Shown here piece by piece: positions 48,130-57,375 of a stretch of 64,000 bases of DNA; the first letter of the stretch is position 1; the number at the start of each line of letters is the position of its first letter. A program made the translations under genes and the position numbers. Origin of the DNA: Kiritimatiellia bacterium (GTDB taxonomy: Bacteria; Verrucomicrobiota; Kiritimatiellia; RFP12; DVOR01); the NCBI GenBank assembly GCA_017558005.1, contig JAFYWN010000003.1, positions 1 to 64,000 on the forward strand, in the 5' to 3' direction. The notes under the pieces are model-generated. The model did no database searches. It was not told the origin of the DNA and saw only the letters and a list, made by a program, of their open reading frames with translations.

Positions 48130-48185
48130 GTTTGCCGACCCAGGTAAGCGAAAATTTCGCGATAAGTAGGCGAAATTTCTGCTTG

Positions 48186-48275
48186 AAAATCGGCGACTTT
48201 GGTCACCCAATTTCGCTGACTTTGCTCAGGAATTTCGCTGATATTGCTCACCAATTTCGCTGATATTGACCCGAA
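48186..48275 (-). repeat. four ~22-bp iterons in element B
   Basis: Units of 23, 22, 22 and 23 nt in the same order and with the same internal differences as copy A. The two arrays differ at only a few bases, so the array is maintained or recently duplicated. Confidence 0.85.
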
Positions 48276-48592
48276 ATTGCTTTAGCTTTTCCCCAAAAAG
48301 CTGCTACCTGTTGATAACTTTTCTATCACTCTGGGTCCAAAATTTCGCAAGGAAGCCGCTGTGGCGGAGTTAATTTTGCCCCATTTTTACATTATCCCTT
48401 TCTCCTTAAAGGAGTTATGCATTTTTGCTAACCTCGTCATTTTCGCCCTAAAAACCGTCACCGCGCCGAAGTTTTTCCAAAAAACTGCGTCGAAAACATT
48501 CCATTGTTGATAACTTGTTGATAACTCAAAAAAGTTTTCAACAAGCAAAAAATCGCCAAAATTTTCAAAAAAGTGAACTTTTCGCGCACGGG

Positions 48593-49118
48593 GTTTTGAA
48601 GCGAAAATGGGGTGAAAAGGGAGACGCGATAAGAGGAGGGGTGGGTGCGTCATCTCCGCTTGAAAAATGTGAAAAAATGATGTTCGCACCGTCTTCTGAA
48701 TCGACGATTGGGGATAATCTCGTTGCGTCAGGGAGTGAAACGGCTGGCAGACGCGCCCCATGACCTAGCGCCCATTTTCAGGATCACCATGTTTCCCCTG
48801 ATTGACGCGGGCTTCCATTTTAGAAAACTCCGCAAATGCGGGAAAATCTAAAATGGATGAAGATTATGCAGTTTAGATAATGTTATGCATTATTTACTTT
48901 TGGATGAACTTCAGATGATGGACTCATTTGAAGCGGTATTAAGTGGATTTTAATATTAGAAATTTAGACGACTATTACCAGTGAAGCGCTTTGTGCTCCA
49001 GGCTTCGGTTTTAAAAAATCTCTACCTACTTAATAAACGCGCGCGCGTAAGAGGGTGAGGTGTGGGGGATGGAGCAGTCTTATACAATTAGTAAGACGCG
49101 CGCGCAATGGAGAGGAAA
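48593..49118. other. non-coding stretch with cruciform and alternating CG tracts
   Basis: Between element B and the tandem repeats no gene is supported. It contains the dyad at 48814-48857, an AT-rich part (48860-49030), and two alternating CG runs: ACGCGCGCGCGT (49037-49048, a perfect palindrome) and ACGCGCGCGC (49096-49105). Confidence 0.6.
48814..48857. repeat. nested hairpin
   Basis: Outer arms TCCATTTTAGA/TCTAAAATGGA (11 bp, perfect) enclose an inner CCGCA-AA-TGCGG hairpin. No T-run follows, so it is not an ordinary terminator. Confidence 0.7.
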
Positions 49119-49393
49119 CGCCTTGACTAAGGGGTGGTCGCTTTGAGGGCGGTAGGTAAGGGGGGGCACGCCTCGACTGGGGGTGTTCTCTTTGAGGCGC
49201 GGTAAGCAAGGGGAGTGGGGACATGTCCTTAGTTGTCGGGTGCGCTTTTAACGGGCGGCAGCTCAATGCACGTAAGGGGAGGGGCTCGTCCTCGGTCAAA
49301 GGGTGGTCGCTTTGAGGGCGGTAGATAAGGGGAGGGTGGATCGTCCTCAAGCAAAGGGTGGCTTCTTTGAGGGAGGTAAATTTAAGGGGTGGT
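49119..49393 (+). repeat. five degenerate ~50-60-nt tandem repeats upstream of fusA
   Basis: Units at about 49119, 49169, 49224, 49287 and 49342 share CGTCCT(C)..CAAAGGGTGGTCGC, TTTGAGGGCGGTA and AAGGGGAGGG. The strand is strongly purine/G-rich. A 106-codon minus-strand ORF over it only reflects the repeat. Confidence 0.7.
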
Positions 49394-49422
49394 AAAAATT
49401 CTAAAAAAGCGAAAAAAGGGGG

Positions 49423-49452
49423 TTGCGTTAAAAGCGTGTGGTGTGATATAGT
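49423..49452 (+). promoter_or_regulatory. promoter of the fusA-ribosomal protein cluster
   Basis: TTGCGT (49423-49428), 18-nt spacer, TATAGT (49447-49452). The ~75-nt leader carries GTCCG-CGAAT-CGGAC (49506-49520) just before the fusA ribosome site. Confidence 0.7.
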
Positions 49453-49535
49453 AATGAGACCTTTTGGAATAGCAAGGTAATTCGTAGCTCTTTGACATCA
49501 TTTAAGTCCGCGAATCGGACGTAACAGAGGAAAAC

Positions 49536-51605
49536 ATGGCCACAGGCATGGAACAGATTCGGAATATCGGTATCGTCGCCCACATCGATGCGGGAAAGAC
49601 GACTACGACCGAGCGTATCCTCTTTTACGCTGGTATGACCCATCGTCTCGGTAACGTAGACGAAGGTAATACGGTGACGGACTGGATGATTCAAGAGCGT
49701 GAACGCGGCATCACGATCACTTCTGCCGCTATCACTTGCGCATGGCGCGACACCCAAATTAATCTGATTGACACTCCCGGGCACGTTGACTTCACAATGG
49801 AAGTCGAGCGTGCCCTTCGCGTGCTTGATGGCGCGGTAGGTGTGTTTTGTGCAGTGGGTGGTGTGCAGCCGCAGTCTGAGACGGTGTGGCGTCAGGCTGA
49901 CCGTTATCACGTTTCTCGCATCGCTTTTGTGAATAAGATGGACCGTATGGGGGCAAATTTTGACCGTGCGGTTTCGGAAATGCGTGAAAAGTTGGGCGCG
50001 AATGCCGTGCCGGTGATGATGCCGGTGGGGGCGGCCGAGACTTATGCAGGTGAAATTGATTTGATTTCGCTTTCGTATCGTCGTTACTTGGATGAAGAAG
50101 GAAAGTCTTTTGAGGATGGGGCAGTGCCCGCAGAGTTGGCAGATGCAGCTCAGGCGGCGCATGAAGCATTGCTTGAGGCTTTGGCTGAAGTAGACGATAC
50201 GTTCATGGAAGCGTACCTGGAAGATCCGGAACAGGATGTGGCCTCCGTGCGTGCGGCAATTCGTCGTGCAGTGGTGGCTCAGACGATGGTGCCGGTCTTC
50301 TGTGGGTCTTCGTTGCGCAACAAGGGCGTTCAGGCGCTGTTGGATGGCATCGTGGACTTTTTGCCCTCGCCGGGTGAGCGTAAGGCGCCGGTGGGGACGA
50401 ATGTGAAGACGAATGCGGATGAGGAGATTGAGACGACCGCTACGGCGCCCTTGTCCTCGCTCGTTTTCAAGATTGCGACCGATCCCTACATGGGCCGTCT
50501 CTTCTTCGTGCGCGTTTATGGCGGTGCGTTGAAGAAGGGCCAGAATGTTTACAACCCCCGCACGCGGAAGCGTGAGCGCATCATGAAGCTCTTGCGCGTG
50601 AAGTCGGACGAAGAAGAGGAATTGGATGTCCTCGACGCGGGCGACATCGGTGCAGTGGTGGGATTGAAGGAAGTCACCACGGGTGACACGCTCTGCGTGG
50701 AAAATCGTCCGGTGGCTTTGATGGGCATTACCGCTCCGGAACCGGTGATGTTCATGGCAATCGAACCGAAGAGCACGGCGGAAAAGGATAAGTTGATTGC
50801 AGCATTGGATCAGCTTGCAGCCGAAGACCCGACGTGCCAAGTCCGTACGGACGCAGATTCCGGACAAAAGATTTTATGCGGTATGGGCGAGCTCCATCTG
50901 GAGATTCTCGTCGACCGCTTGAAACGTGAGTTCAATGTAATGGCGAACACAGGTAAGCCGATGGTTTCTTACTATGAAACCGTTTCGGCCACTGCCCGCC
51001 AGACGTACACGTTCGACCGCGAAATCGCCGGGCGTCGACACTATGTGACGCTGACTCTGGAGGTTTCTCCGATTGAACGCGGCAAAGGCCGACAGGCAGA
51101 AGTTGCGAAATCCGCACTTAAACGCTTGCCAAAGCCGGAGTTTTCTGCTATTATAACGAACGCTTTATTTGACGCAATAGCGACTGGCGTGTTGGCACGC
51201 TTCCCGATGACGGATGTGAAAGCAGAGGTCATTGATTGCGTCATACTGGACGAAGAGACGGCTTCAGACGTCGCTTTTAGAAGCGCCGCCGTCATGGGAT
51301 TCAGGGAAACCGCACTTGCGGCCCAGCCCGAATTACTGGAGCCTATCATGTCCCTCGACATCGTAACGCCACCGGAGTACGTGGGTGACATTATGGGGGA
51401 CATTAACAGCCGCCGTGGCCAGGTGTGCGACATGGATATGAAGGGTGACCTTCAGAACGTCCGCGCACGCGTGCCTTTGGCGGAACTGTTCGGGTATGCT
51501 ACGGCGATCCGTTCGCTTTCACGCGGACGAGCCAGCTACACGATGGAAACCGGCGCGTTCGCAGTGGTGCCCAGAACAGTTAAAGAAGAACTACTCAACA
51601 GGTAA
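49536..51605 (+). CDS. fusA: elongation factor G
   Basis: 689 residues. GTPase that drives translocation on the ribosome. G1 [12 protein letters not shown], switch region [11 protein letters not shown]3 DTPGHVDF and G4 NKMDRMGA are present, followed by domain II ([17 protein letters not shown]), domain III and IV/V with the conserved SPHE-type and RGxVxDMD-like stretch ([12 protein letters not shown]). AGAGGA lies 5 nt before the ATG. First gene of the cluster, directly followed by rpsJ; rpsL, rpsG and tuf, often neighbours, are not in the window. The last ~200 codons use ATA, AGA, AGG, CGA and TTA, which are nearly absent from the first two-thirds. Confidence 0.97.
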   Translation: MATGMEQIRNIGIVAHIDAGKTTTTERILFYAGMTHRLGNVDEGNTVTDWMIQERERGITITSAAITCAWRDTQINLIDTPGHVDFTMEVERALRVLDGAVGVFCAVGGVQPQSETVWRQADRYHVSRIAFVNKMDRMGANFDRAVSEMREKLGANAVPVMMPVGAAETYAGEIDLISLSYRRYLDEEGKSFEDGAVPAELADAAQAAHEALLEALAEVDDTFMEAYLEDPEQDVASVRAAIRRAVVAQTMVPVFCGSSLRNKGVQALLDGIVDFLPSPGERKAPVGTNVKTNADEEIETTATAPLSSLVFKIATDPYMGRLFFVRVYGGALKKGQNVYNPRTRKRERIMKLLRVKSDEEEELDVLDAGDIGAVVGLKEVTTGDTLCVENRPVALMGITAPEPVMFMAIEPKSTAEKDKLIAALDQLAAEDPTCQVRTDADSGQKILCGMGELHLEILVDRLKREFNVMANTGKPMVSYYETVSATARQTYTFDREIAGRRHYVTLTLEVSPIERGKGRQAEVAKSALKRLPKPEFSAIITNALFDAIATGVLARFPMTDVKAEVIDCVILDEETASDVAFRSAAVMGFRETALAAQPELLEPIMSLDIVTPPEYVGDIMGDINSRRGQVCDMDMKGDLQNVRARVPLAELFGYATAIRSLSRGRASYTMETGAFAVVPRTVKEELLNR

Positions 51606-51612
51606 TGTGAGA

Positions 51613-51924
51613 ATGCAAAGTAGTCAACGCATACGCATTCGCTTGCAGGCGTACGACCACAAAGTGCTGGATCAGGCCGTGGGTGCTATCCTCGACACGG
51701 CTATCAGCACGGGTGCGCAGATTGTGGGACCGATCCCGCTTCCGACCCGCATTGAGCGTTTCACGGTGAATCGCTCTCCGCACGTGGATAAGAAATCCAT
51801 GGATCAGTTCGAGATGCGCACACACAAGCGCTTGCTCGATATCGTGGGGCCGACGGCAAAGACTGTCGATGAGCTCAAGAAACTGAACCTGCCCGCCGGC
51901 GTGGACATCACCATTCGCATCTAA
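51613..51924 (+). CDS. rpsJ: 30S ribosomal protein S10
   Basis: 103 residues starting [16 protein letters not shown], matching the E. coli S10 start. S10 sits in the small-subunit head and also partners NusB in antitermination. Signatures: [13 protein letters not shown] and [21 protein letters not shown] 51613 is chosen; a GTG two codons earlier is possible. The start lies 7 nt after the fusA stop with only a weak AGG as ribosome site, so coupling to fusA is likely. Confidence 0.95.
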   Translation: MQSSQRIRIRLQAYDHKVLDQAVGAILDTAISTGAQIVGPIPLPTRIERFTVNRSPHVDKKSMDQFEMRTHKRLLDIVGPTAKTVDELKKLNLPAGVDITIRI

Positions 51925-51935
51925 AGGAGTGACCC

Positions 51936-52571
51936 ATGCAAGGCTTGATTGGTAAGAAAATCGGTATGACCCAGGTTTGGGACGACAATGGCGTCGCGGT
52001 TCCCGTGACGGTGATTGAAGTCGGCCCTTGCCCGGTGGTTCAGGTTAAGACCATTGAAAACGACGGCTACGTGGCCGCCCAGCTCGGCTTTGTGCCCCAG
52101 AAGGCACAGCGTTTGAGCAAGGCTGAGCGCACGCGCTTTGAAAAGGCCGGCGTTGAAGCTCAGAAGATCCTCGCGGAATTCACCCCCGACAGCGCAGATG
52201 AAGTGAAGGCTGGTGATATCATCACCGCTGCAGCGCTCGACGGCGTCGCATATGTCGACGTTCAGGCAACCACCAAGGGCCGCGGTTTCGCGGGTGTCGT
52301 CCGTCGCTTCGGCTTCGCGGGCGGTCCTCACGGCCACGGCGGTCACTCCAAGCGCCGCCCCGGCGGTATCGCTGCTCGTGACCTTCCCGGCTGGGTTGAA
52401 AAAGGCAAGAAGATGCCCGGACACATGGGCTGCGTGGTTCGCACCACCCAGAACGTCCGCGTGGTCAAACTGATTGCAGAAGAAAATTTGATTCTTCTTC
52501 ACGGCGCAGTCCCCGGTCCTAACGGTGGCATCGTCCGTGTTACGAAGGCTCTCAAGAAGGCTTCCAAGTAA
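51936..52571 (+). CDS. rplC: 50S ribosomal protein L3
   Basis: 211 residues, standard length. L3 is one of the first proteins to bind 23S rRNA and reaches near the peptidyl transferase centre with its long loop (GVVRRFGFAGGPHGHGGHSKRRPGG; the glutamine methylation region). N-terminus MQGLIGKKIGMTQVWDDNG is canonical. AAAGGAG precedes the ATG. Its stop overlaps the rplD start by one base (TAATG). Confidence 0.97.
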   Translation: MQGLIGKKIGMTQVWDDNGVAVPVTVIEVGPCPVVQVKTIENDGYVAAQLGFVPQKAQRLSKAERTRFEKAGVEAQKILAEFTPDSADEVKAGDIITAAALDGVAYVDVQATTKGRGFAGVVRRFGFAGGPHGHGGHSKRRPGGIAARDLPGWVEKGKKMPGHMGCVVRTTQNVRVVKLIAEENLILLHGAVPGPNGGIVRVTKALKKASK

Positions 52572-53236
52572 TGAGCACGATCAAAGTTTATGACAAGACC
52601 GGTGCGGCGACGGGCGAAAAGTCCATCGAAGCTGCACAGCTCGTTCTCGACCGTGGTGAGCAGGCTGTTAAGGATACCGTCGTGGCTATCCTCAATGGCT
52701 ATCGCGCTGGCACGGCCAAGACGAAAAACAAGTCCGAAGTTTCCGGAACCGGCAAGAAGCCCTGGAAGCAGAAGGGCACCGGCCGTTCTTCCTTCGGTAG
52801 CTCGCGCAACCCCGTGTGGCGCGGCGGTGGTGTGGCTTTCGGCCCCGTCCCCCGTGACTACTCCCAGAAGGTGAACAAGAAGGTGGCAGCATTGGCGTTC
52901 GCCCGTGCACTCAGCGACAAGATCGCCGCAGGCGAACTCGTCCTCGTGGATGCACTCGCATACGACGAACCCAAGACCAAGACTGCAGCCGCTATGTTCA
53001 AGGCCATGGGCATCGAGCGCTCCTGCCTCGTGATCGTCGACGACGACGCTTCCAGCACGGACGCTAACGACAACTTCTTCCTCGCCGCTTCCAACCTCCC
53101 TAACGTGAGCTTGGCCGCTGCTGGCGAAACGGACGTCTACATGCTCTGCCGCTACAAGACCATCGTGGTCACCGAAAAGGCTTTCGAAGCGCTCCTCGCT
53201 CGTATGGCTCGCGTGACCGGAAAGGCTGACAAGTAA
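52571..53236 (+). CDS. rplD: 50S ribosomal protein L4
   Basis: 221 residues. L4 lines the exit tunnel with its extended loop (KKPWKQKGTGRSSFGSSRNPVWRGGG in split motifs GTGRSSFGS and PVWRGGG) and in some bacteria represses its own operon; no evidence for that is visible here. Overlaps rplC and rplW by one base each, implying translational coupling. Confidence 0.96.
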   Translation: MSTIKVYDKTGAATGEKSIEAAQLVLDRGEQAVKDTVVAILNGYRAGTAKTKNKSEVSGTGKKPWKQKGTGRSSFGSSRNPVWRGGGVAFGPVPRDYSQKVNKKVAALAFARALSDKIAAGELVLVDALAYDEPKTKTAAAMFKAMGIERSCLVIVDDDASSTDANDNFFLAASNLPNVSLAAAGETDVYMLCRYKTIVVTEKAFEALLARMARVTGKADK

Positions 53237-53508
53237 TGACCACGATCATCCGCAAGGTCTCCGTGACGGAGAAGGGCGCCATCATCGGCGCTAACAACCA
53301 GTACATGCTTGAAGTCGCACCCTCTGCGACCAAGCCCGAAATCCGCGCGGCAGTTGAAGCGCAGTTCGGCGTGCACGTCGTCAGCGTGAACACCGCCAAC
53401 TATCGCAGCCGCACGGTCGCTACGCGCACTCGTCGCACCACCACCACTCAGGCGTGGAAGCGTGCTATCGTCACCCTTCGTGACGGCGAGCGCATTGAAA
53501 TCGTTTAA
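53236..53508 (+). CDS. rplW: 50S ribosomal protein L23
   Basis: 90 residues. L23 forms part of the exit-tunnel rim that docks signal recognition particle and trigger factor. Motifs [26 protein letters not shown] and [16 protein letters not shown] fit the family (TEKs...v...AtK.eIk.aVe..F.v.V..Vnt). The first base overlaps the rplD stop. Confidence 0.95.
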   Translation: MTTIIRKVSVTEKGAIIGANNQYMLEVAPSATKPEIRAAVEAQFGVHVVSVNTANYRSRTVATRTRRTTTTQAWKRAIVTLRDGERIEIV

Positions 53509-53528
53509 GGCCAAAGGACATCCTATCT

Positions 53529-54353
53529 ATGGCACTGAAGAACTATAAAGCCCGCAGCCCAGGCATGCGCTTCCGCGTGTCGCAGGTGCGCACCCATCTC
53601 TCCAAGGAGAAGCCGGTCGCTCACTTGACGCTTGCCAAGAACAGCTGCGCAGGCCGTAACAATACCGGTCGCATCACGGTCCGCCACCGTGGCGGCGGCG
53701 TTCGTCGTCGCTTCCGCATCGTGGACTTCCTTCGCGACAAGCACGGCATCCCGGCGAAAGTCGCCGCGCTCTGCTACGATCCTAACCGCACCGCTAACCT
53801 CGCTCTCTTGAATTACGCGGACGGTGAAAAGCGCTACATCCTCGCCCCTGAAGGCCTCAAGGTCGGCATGACCGTGGTCTCTGGCCCCGAAGCTGAACCC
53901 GTGGTGGGCAACGCCCTCCCGCTCGAAAAGATTCCGCTGGGCATGGCGCTTCACAACGTTGAACTCGTCCCCGGTAAGGGCGCCCAGATGGTGCGTTCCG
54001 CCGGTACCAGCTGCACCCTCATGGCTCGCGCTAACGGCATGGCAACGCTTCGTTTGCCCTCCGGCGAAGTGCGCATGGTCTCCGTGGCTTGCATGGCCAC
54101 CATCGGCGCCGTGGGTGAAGGTGACTGGTCGGGCGTGAAGTTCGGTAAAGCCGGCCGCAAACGCCTCCTCGGCATTCGTCCGACGGTCCGCGGTGTGGCA
54201 ATGAACCCTGTTGACCACCCGATGGGCGGTGGTGAAGGTCGTACCTCTGGTGGTAGCCATCCGCGCAGCCCCTGGGGCAAGCTCGCTAAGGGCGGCAAGA
54301 CCCGTAATCGCCGTAAGAACAGCAACCGCTTTATTGTCAAGCGTAGAAAGTAA
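53529..54353 (+). CDS. rplB: 50S ribosomal protein L2
   Basis: 274 residues, standard length. L2 is needed for subunit association and peptidyl transfer. Family blocks: [19 protein letters not shown] (split as [13 protein letters not shown]), [19 protein letters not shown], and near the end the diagnostic [18 protein letters not shown] followed by SPWGK. Starts 20 nt after rplW; the ribosome site AAAGGA is 9 nt upstream. Confidence 0.98.
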   Translation: MALKNYKARSPGMRFRVSQVRTHLSKEKPVAHLTLAKNSCAGRNNTGRITVRHRGGGVRRRFRIVDFLRDKHGIPAKVAALCYDPNRTANLALLNYADGEKRYILAPEGLKVGMTVVSGPEAEPVVGNALPLEKIPLGMALHNVELVPGKGAQMVRSAGTSCTLMARANGMATLRLPSGEVRMVSVACMATIGAVGEGDWSGVKFGKAGRKRLLGIRPTVRGVAMNPVDHPMGGGEGRTSGGSHPRSPWGKLAKGGKTRNRRKNSNRFIVKRRK

Positions 54354-54362
54354 GACACCACT

Positions 54363-54641
54363 ATGGCACGTTCTATTAAGAAAGGCCCTTACGTTGAAGA
54401 TTCCCTCCTGAAGAAGGTGGAGAAGATGAACGCTTCGGGCAAGAAACTGCCGATCAAGACCTGGTCGCGCCGCTCGATGGTGCTCCCCGAATTCGTTGGG
54501 CACACCTTCGCCATTCATAACGGCAAGCAGCACATGCCGGTGTTCATTACCGAAAATATGGTCGGTCACCGCTTGGGCGAATTTGCTAACACCCGCACCT
54601 TCAAGGCCCATGGTGGCCTTACCGAGAAGGCTGGACGCTAA
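54363..54641 (+). CDS. rpsS: 30S ribosomal protein S19
   Basis: 92 residues. S19 pairs with S13 in the head of the small subunit. Recognised by [43 protein letters not shown] and [15 protein letters not shown] in family order. Starts 9 nt after rplB. Confidence 0.97.
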   Translation: MARSIKKGPYVEDSLLKKVEKMNASGKKLPIKTWSRRSMVLPEFVGHTFAIHNGKQHMPVFITENMVGHRLGEFANTRTFKAHGGLTEKAGR

Positions 54642-54660
54642 GTAAGGAAGAGGGATAACA

Positions 54661-54993
54661 ATGGAAGTGAAAGCCATCGCCCGCAACCTTCGCATCTCCG
54701 TGCGTAAAGCACGTCCCATCGCTCGTCGTGTTCAGGGGCTCAAGCTCGCTGACGCACTGGCAGTGGCAGATTTCAGCACGTTGAAGGCTGCACGTTTCCT
54801 CGCCGCAGCGCTGCGCTCTGCAGCCGCGAATGCGAAGAACAACAACAACTTGGACCCCGAAACGTTGACGGTTAAGAAGGCCGTTTTCGATGAGGGCACC
54901 CGCATGAAGCGCTATTGGTGCGGAGCCCGCGGTAGCGCCAAGCCGATTCAGAAAAAGCTCAGCCACGTCACCGTGGTCCTGACGAACGAGTAA
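54661..54993 (+). CDS. rplV: 50S ribosomal protein L22
   Basis: 110 residues. L22 contributes a beta-hairpin to the exit tunnel. Motifs: RNLRISVRKARPIARRVQG at the start and the C-terminal hairpin RMKRYWCGARGSAKPIQKK (family: k..pRa.GrA..i.Kr.sHi.v), closing SHVTVVL. The usual 'PRA.GRA' appears as WCGARGSA. Confidence 0.95.
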   Translation: MEVKAIARNLRISVRKARPIARRVQGLKLADALAVADFSTLKAARFLAAALRSAAANAKNNNNLDPETLTVKKAVFDEGTRMKRYWCGARGSAKPIQKKLSHVTVVLTNE

Positions 54994-55007
54994 ATTAGGA
55001 GCCTACC

Positions 55008-55697
55008 TTGGGACAGAAAGTTAACCCTATCGGCTTCCGCATTGCCCTGAATAAGCAGTGGCAGTCGCGTTGGTTCGCTAAGAAGCAGGACTTCGGCATG
55101 AACCTGGCCGAGGACAACCAAATCCGCGAGACCGTGCGCAAGGCTATCGAAGGCGCCGCAATCACCAAGATTGCAATCGAGCGCTATGCCAACCGCGTCC
55201 GCGTCATCATCTTCACCGCCCGCCCCGGCGTCATCGTCGGTAACAAGGGCCAGGAAGTTGAAAAGCTCAAAGCCCGCTTGGCTAAGAGCACTGGTAAAGA
55301 AATTTACCTGGACATCCAGGAAGTGCGCACCCCTGATGCAGACGCCCAGCTCGTGGCCGAAAGCATCGCGCAGCAGATCGAACACCGTATCGCCGTGAAG
55401 CGTGCTATCAAGCGTGCTGAAAAGGCTGCGATGGACCTCGGCGTTGACGGCATCAAGATCCGTTGCGCAGGTCGTATCAACGGTGCAGAAATCTCCCGCG
55501 TGGAGTGGAGCAAGAAGGGCAAGGTCCCCTTGCACACGTTGCGTGCTAATATCGATTACGGCTTCGTGGAAGCCAACACCACCGCCGGTAAGATCGGCGT
55601 GAAGGTGTGGATCTGCAAGCGCGAAGACTTCCAGCCTGCCCGCCAGCAGCGCGGCGGCGAACGCGGAAGGAGGAATTCTTATGCCTCTCATGCCTAA
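55008..55697 (+). CDS. rpsC: 30S ribosomal protein S3 (TTG start)
   Basis: 229 residues. The conserved N-terminus [10 protein letters not shown] begins directly after a TTG codon with TAGGAG upstream, so TTG is the start. KH domain with [14 protein letters not shown] (GxxG: GNKG) and C-terminal domain with [17 protein letters not shown]3 lines the mRNA entry channel. The last 17 nt overlap rplP, whose ribosome site lies inside rpsC. Confidence 0.96.
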   Translation: MGQKVNPIGFRIALNKQWQSRWFAKKQDFGMNLAEDNQIRETVRKAIEGAAITKIAIERYANRVRVIIFTARPGVIVGNKGQEVEKLKARLAKSTGKEIYLDIQEVRTPDADAQLVAESIAQQIEHRIAVKRAIKRAEKAAMDLGVDGIKIRCAGRINGAEISRVEWSKKGKVPLHTLRANIDYGFVEANTTAGKIGVKVWICKREDFQPARQQRGGERGRRNSYASHA

Positions 55698-56088
55698 ACG
55701 CGTCAAGCACCGTAAGGTCTCCAAGGGCTCTCGTAAGGGCTTTGCGACCAACGGCGAAAAGCTCGCTTACGGCGATTACGGAATCAAGGCACTCGGCCGT
55801 GGCTGGGTGACCAACACTCAGATCGAAGCCTGCCGTGTGGCCATCAACCGTCACATGAAGCGTAAGGGCGACCTCTGGGTCCGTATTTTCCCGGACAAAC
55901 CCGTGACCAAGAAGCCTATCGAAGTGCGTATGGGTTCGGGTAAGGGTAACCCTGAATTCTGGGTTGCCGTCGTCCTCCCCGGCAAAGTGCTCTTTGAAGT
56001 GGGCGGTATCCCTGAATCTTTGGCTCGCGAATGCTTGCGCCTCGCCGACACTAAGCTCGGTATCCGCACGCAGCTCGTCACCCGCTAA
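55681..56088 (+). CDS. rplP: 50S ribosomal protein L16
   Basis: 135 residues (usual ~136). Begins [13 protein letters not shown]; the alternative Met at position 4 is also plausible, but GGAGG is best spaced (6 nt) for the first. Motifs: [28 protein letters not shown] split as [12 protein letters not shown] and INRHMKR, then [12 protein letters not shown] and [11 protein letters not shown]16 helps position A-site tRNA. Confidence 0.97.
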   Translation: MPLMPKRVKHRKVSKGSRKGFATNGEKLAYGDYGIKALGRGWVTNTQIEACRVAINRHMKRKGDLWVRIFPDKPVTKKPIEVRMGSGKGNPEFWVAVVLPGKVLFEVGGIPESLARECLRLADTKLGIRTQLVTR

Positions 56089-56102
56089 TCGGAGATTGCC
56101 CC

Positions 56103-56300
56103 ATGAAGATCGCTGAAATCAAAGAAATGGGCGTTGAAGAGATTGCAGCTCTCATCCGTGATAAGGAAGCTGAGCTCACCTCCCTCCGCCTGAAGCACAA
56201 CTCCACCCAGGGGATTGAAAACCCCGGCCGCATCACGGCTTTGCGCAAGGATATCGCGCAGCTGAAGACCGTGGCTAACCAGAAGAAGGTGAATCAATGA
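56103..56300 (+). CDS. rpmC: 50S ribosomal protein L29
   Basis: 65 residues of two helices. N-terminal block [21 protein letters not shown] and the C-terminal [18 protein letters not shown] are the family pattern (NP.rir..Rr.IArikT). L29 sits next to L23 at the tunnel exit. Stop overlaps rpsQ by 4 nt (ATGA). Confidence 0.94.
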   Translation: MKIAEIKEMGVEEIAALIRDKEAELTSLRLKHNSTQGIENPGRITALRKDIAQLKTVANQKKVNQ

Positions 56301-56560
56301 GCGAAACTACTGTCGAGCGCGGTTCGCGCAAGGTGCGCAAAGGCACCGTCGTCAGCAAGTCCGGCGACAAGTCGATCATCGTGCGCGTCGAGCGCCGCCT
56401 TTTGCACCCCGTCTACGGCAAGGTCGTGAAAGCTTTCAATAAGTTCCACGCCCATGACGAAGAAAATACGGCCAAGGTCGGTGACACCGTCGTGATCATG
56501 GAAACCCGTCCGATGAGCAAGACCAAGCGTTGGCGTTTGGTCTCCGTAGAGGAGAAGTAA
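56297..56560 (+). CDS. rpsQ: 30S ribosomal protein S17
   Basis: 87 residues, an OB-fold protein of the small subunit. Motifs: [42 protein letters not shown] and [21 protein letters not shown], all in canonical order. Starts inside the last codons of rpmC. Confidence 0.96.
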   Translation: MSETTVERGSRKVRKGTVVSKSGDKSIIVRVERRLLHPVYGKVVKAFNKFHAHDEENTAKVGDTVVIMETRPMSKTKRWRLVSVEEK

Positions 56561-56563
56561 GCC

Positions 56564-56929
56564 ATGATAATGGAAGAAAGCAAGCTCGTCGTCGCGGACA
56601 ACACTGGTGCTAAGATCGCTAAGTGCTTCCGCGTGCTCGGCCAGCGCAAGCGTACCGCCGGTGTCGGTGACATCATCCGCGTTTCCATTCAGGAAGCGAC
56701 ACCTACTGGCGCAGTCAAGAAGGGCCAAGTCTGCTTCGCACTCATCGTGCGTACGGCTCAGCCCTTGGCTCGCCCTGACGGATCTTTCGTGCGTTTCGAC
56801 CAGAACGCTTGCGTCATCGTTGACGCTAAGCACAACCCGATTGGGACGCGCATTTTCGGACCTGTTGCACGCGAATTGCGTGACAAAGGCCAGATGAAGG
56901 TCATCTCCCTCGCACCCGAAGTGGTGTGA
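56564..56929 (+). CDS. rplN: 50S ribosomal protein L14
   Basis: 121 residues (usual 122). Motifs: [61 protein letters not shown] and [14 protein letters not shown]14 forms part of the intersubunit bridge. Begins 3 nt after rpsQ. The 116-nt gap after it, unusually long for this cluster, holds GCGG-gaaga-CCGC (56931-56943) and CGTAAA-N13-TTTACG (56983-57007). Confidence 0.96.
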   Translation: MIMEESKLVVADNTGAKIAKCFRVLGQRKRTAGVGDIIRVSIQEATPTGAVKKGQVCFALIVRTAQPLARPDGSFVRFDQNACVIVDAKHNPIGTRIFGPVARELRDKGQMKVISLAPEVV

Positions 56930-57045
56930 GGCGGGAAGACCGCTTCGTGACCGCAGGTAATACGTAAGCGTAAGCCGGGACACGTAAAGCGAAACGGGAC
57001 GTTTACGAACTGCGTTTGTTACAACAGCGAGTTACGGAAAAAACA

Positions 57046-57363
57046 ATGAGTATCGCAAGAATCAAAAAGAATGACACGGTGATCGTGATCGCCGGTGCCG
57101 ACAAGGGAAAGACCGGTAAGGTCCTTTCCGTGAGCCCCAAGAAGGGTACCGCCCTCGTGGAAGGCTTGCACCTGGTGAAGAAGACCATCCGCCGCACCGA
57201 GCAGACGCCTCAGGGCGGTATCGTGGAGCGTGAAGCTCCGATTCAGCTTTCGAACCTGATGCCTTATGACGCTGACGCTAAGCGCGGCAGCCGCATCACC
57301 CGTTCCAAGAACGGTGAAACCGCGGTTCGTACCCTCAAGACCTCCGGCAAGGCGCTGGACTAA
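57046..57363 (+). CDS. rplX: 50S ribosomal protein L24
   Basis: 105 residues counted from MSIARIKKND. An in-frame ATG 30 nt upstream would add a non-conserved tail, and CGGAA fits the downstream start. KOW motif at the N-terminus (DTVIVIAGADKGKTGKVLSV), then GIVEREAPIQLSNLMP. L24 initiates large-subunit assembly. First gene after the structured 116-nt gap, so expression of the following genes could be tuned there. Confidence 0.94.
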   Translation: MSIARIKKNDTVIVIAGADKGKTGKVLSVSPKKGTALVEGLHLVKKTIRRTEQTPQGGIVEREAPIQLSNLMPYDADAKRGSRITRSKNGETAVRTLKTSGKALD

Positions 57364-57375
57364 GGAGCAGAGACA

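Larger units (their letters stand above)
47892..48592 (-). repeat. 0.7-kb non-coding element, copy B (reads toward grpE)
   Basis: Inverted copy of 28711-29382 with the same order of parts: TTATCAACA boxes at 48516-48524 and 48505-48513 (11 bp apart) and 48309-48317, the iterons, the inverted repeat AAATTTCGC-N9-GCGAAATTT (48152-48178), the promoter with its dyad, and a terminal ~40-bp GC-rich match ending CCAAACAACGGGGAC. Between promoter and terminal block the sequence diverges from copy A and holds a direct repeat of AGCATGTGTCAGA and a GGAGCGC-GT-GCGCTCC hairpin. Non-coding by lack of any conserved frame. Confidence 0.85.

Noticed and set aside
48387..48761. 124-codon minus-strand ORF over the end of element B
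   Set aside because: Runs from unique DNA into the element in a frame not conserved in copy A; no ribosome site.
49030..49350. 106-codon Pro-rich minus-strand ORF
   Set aside because: It is only the translation of the degenerate tandem repeats.
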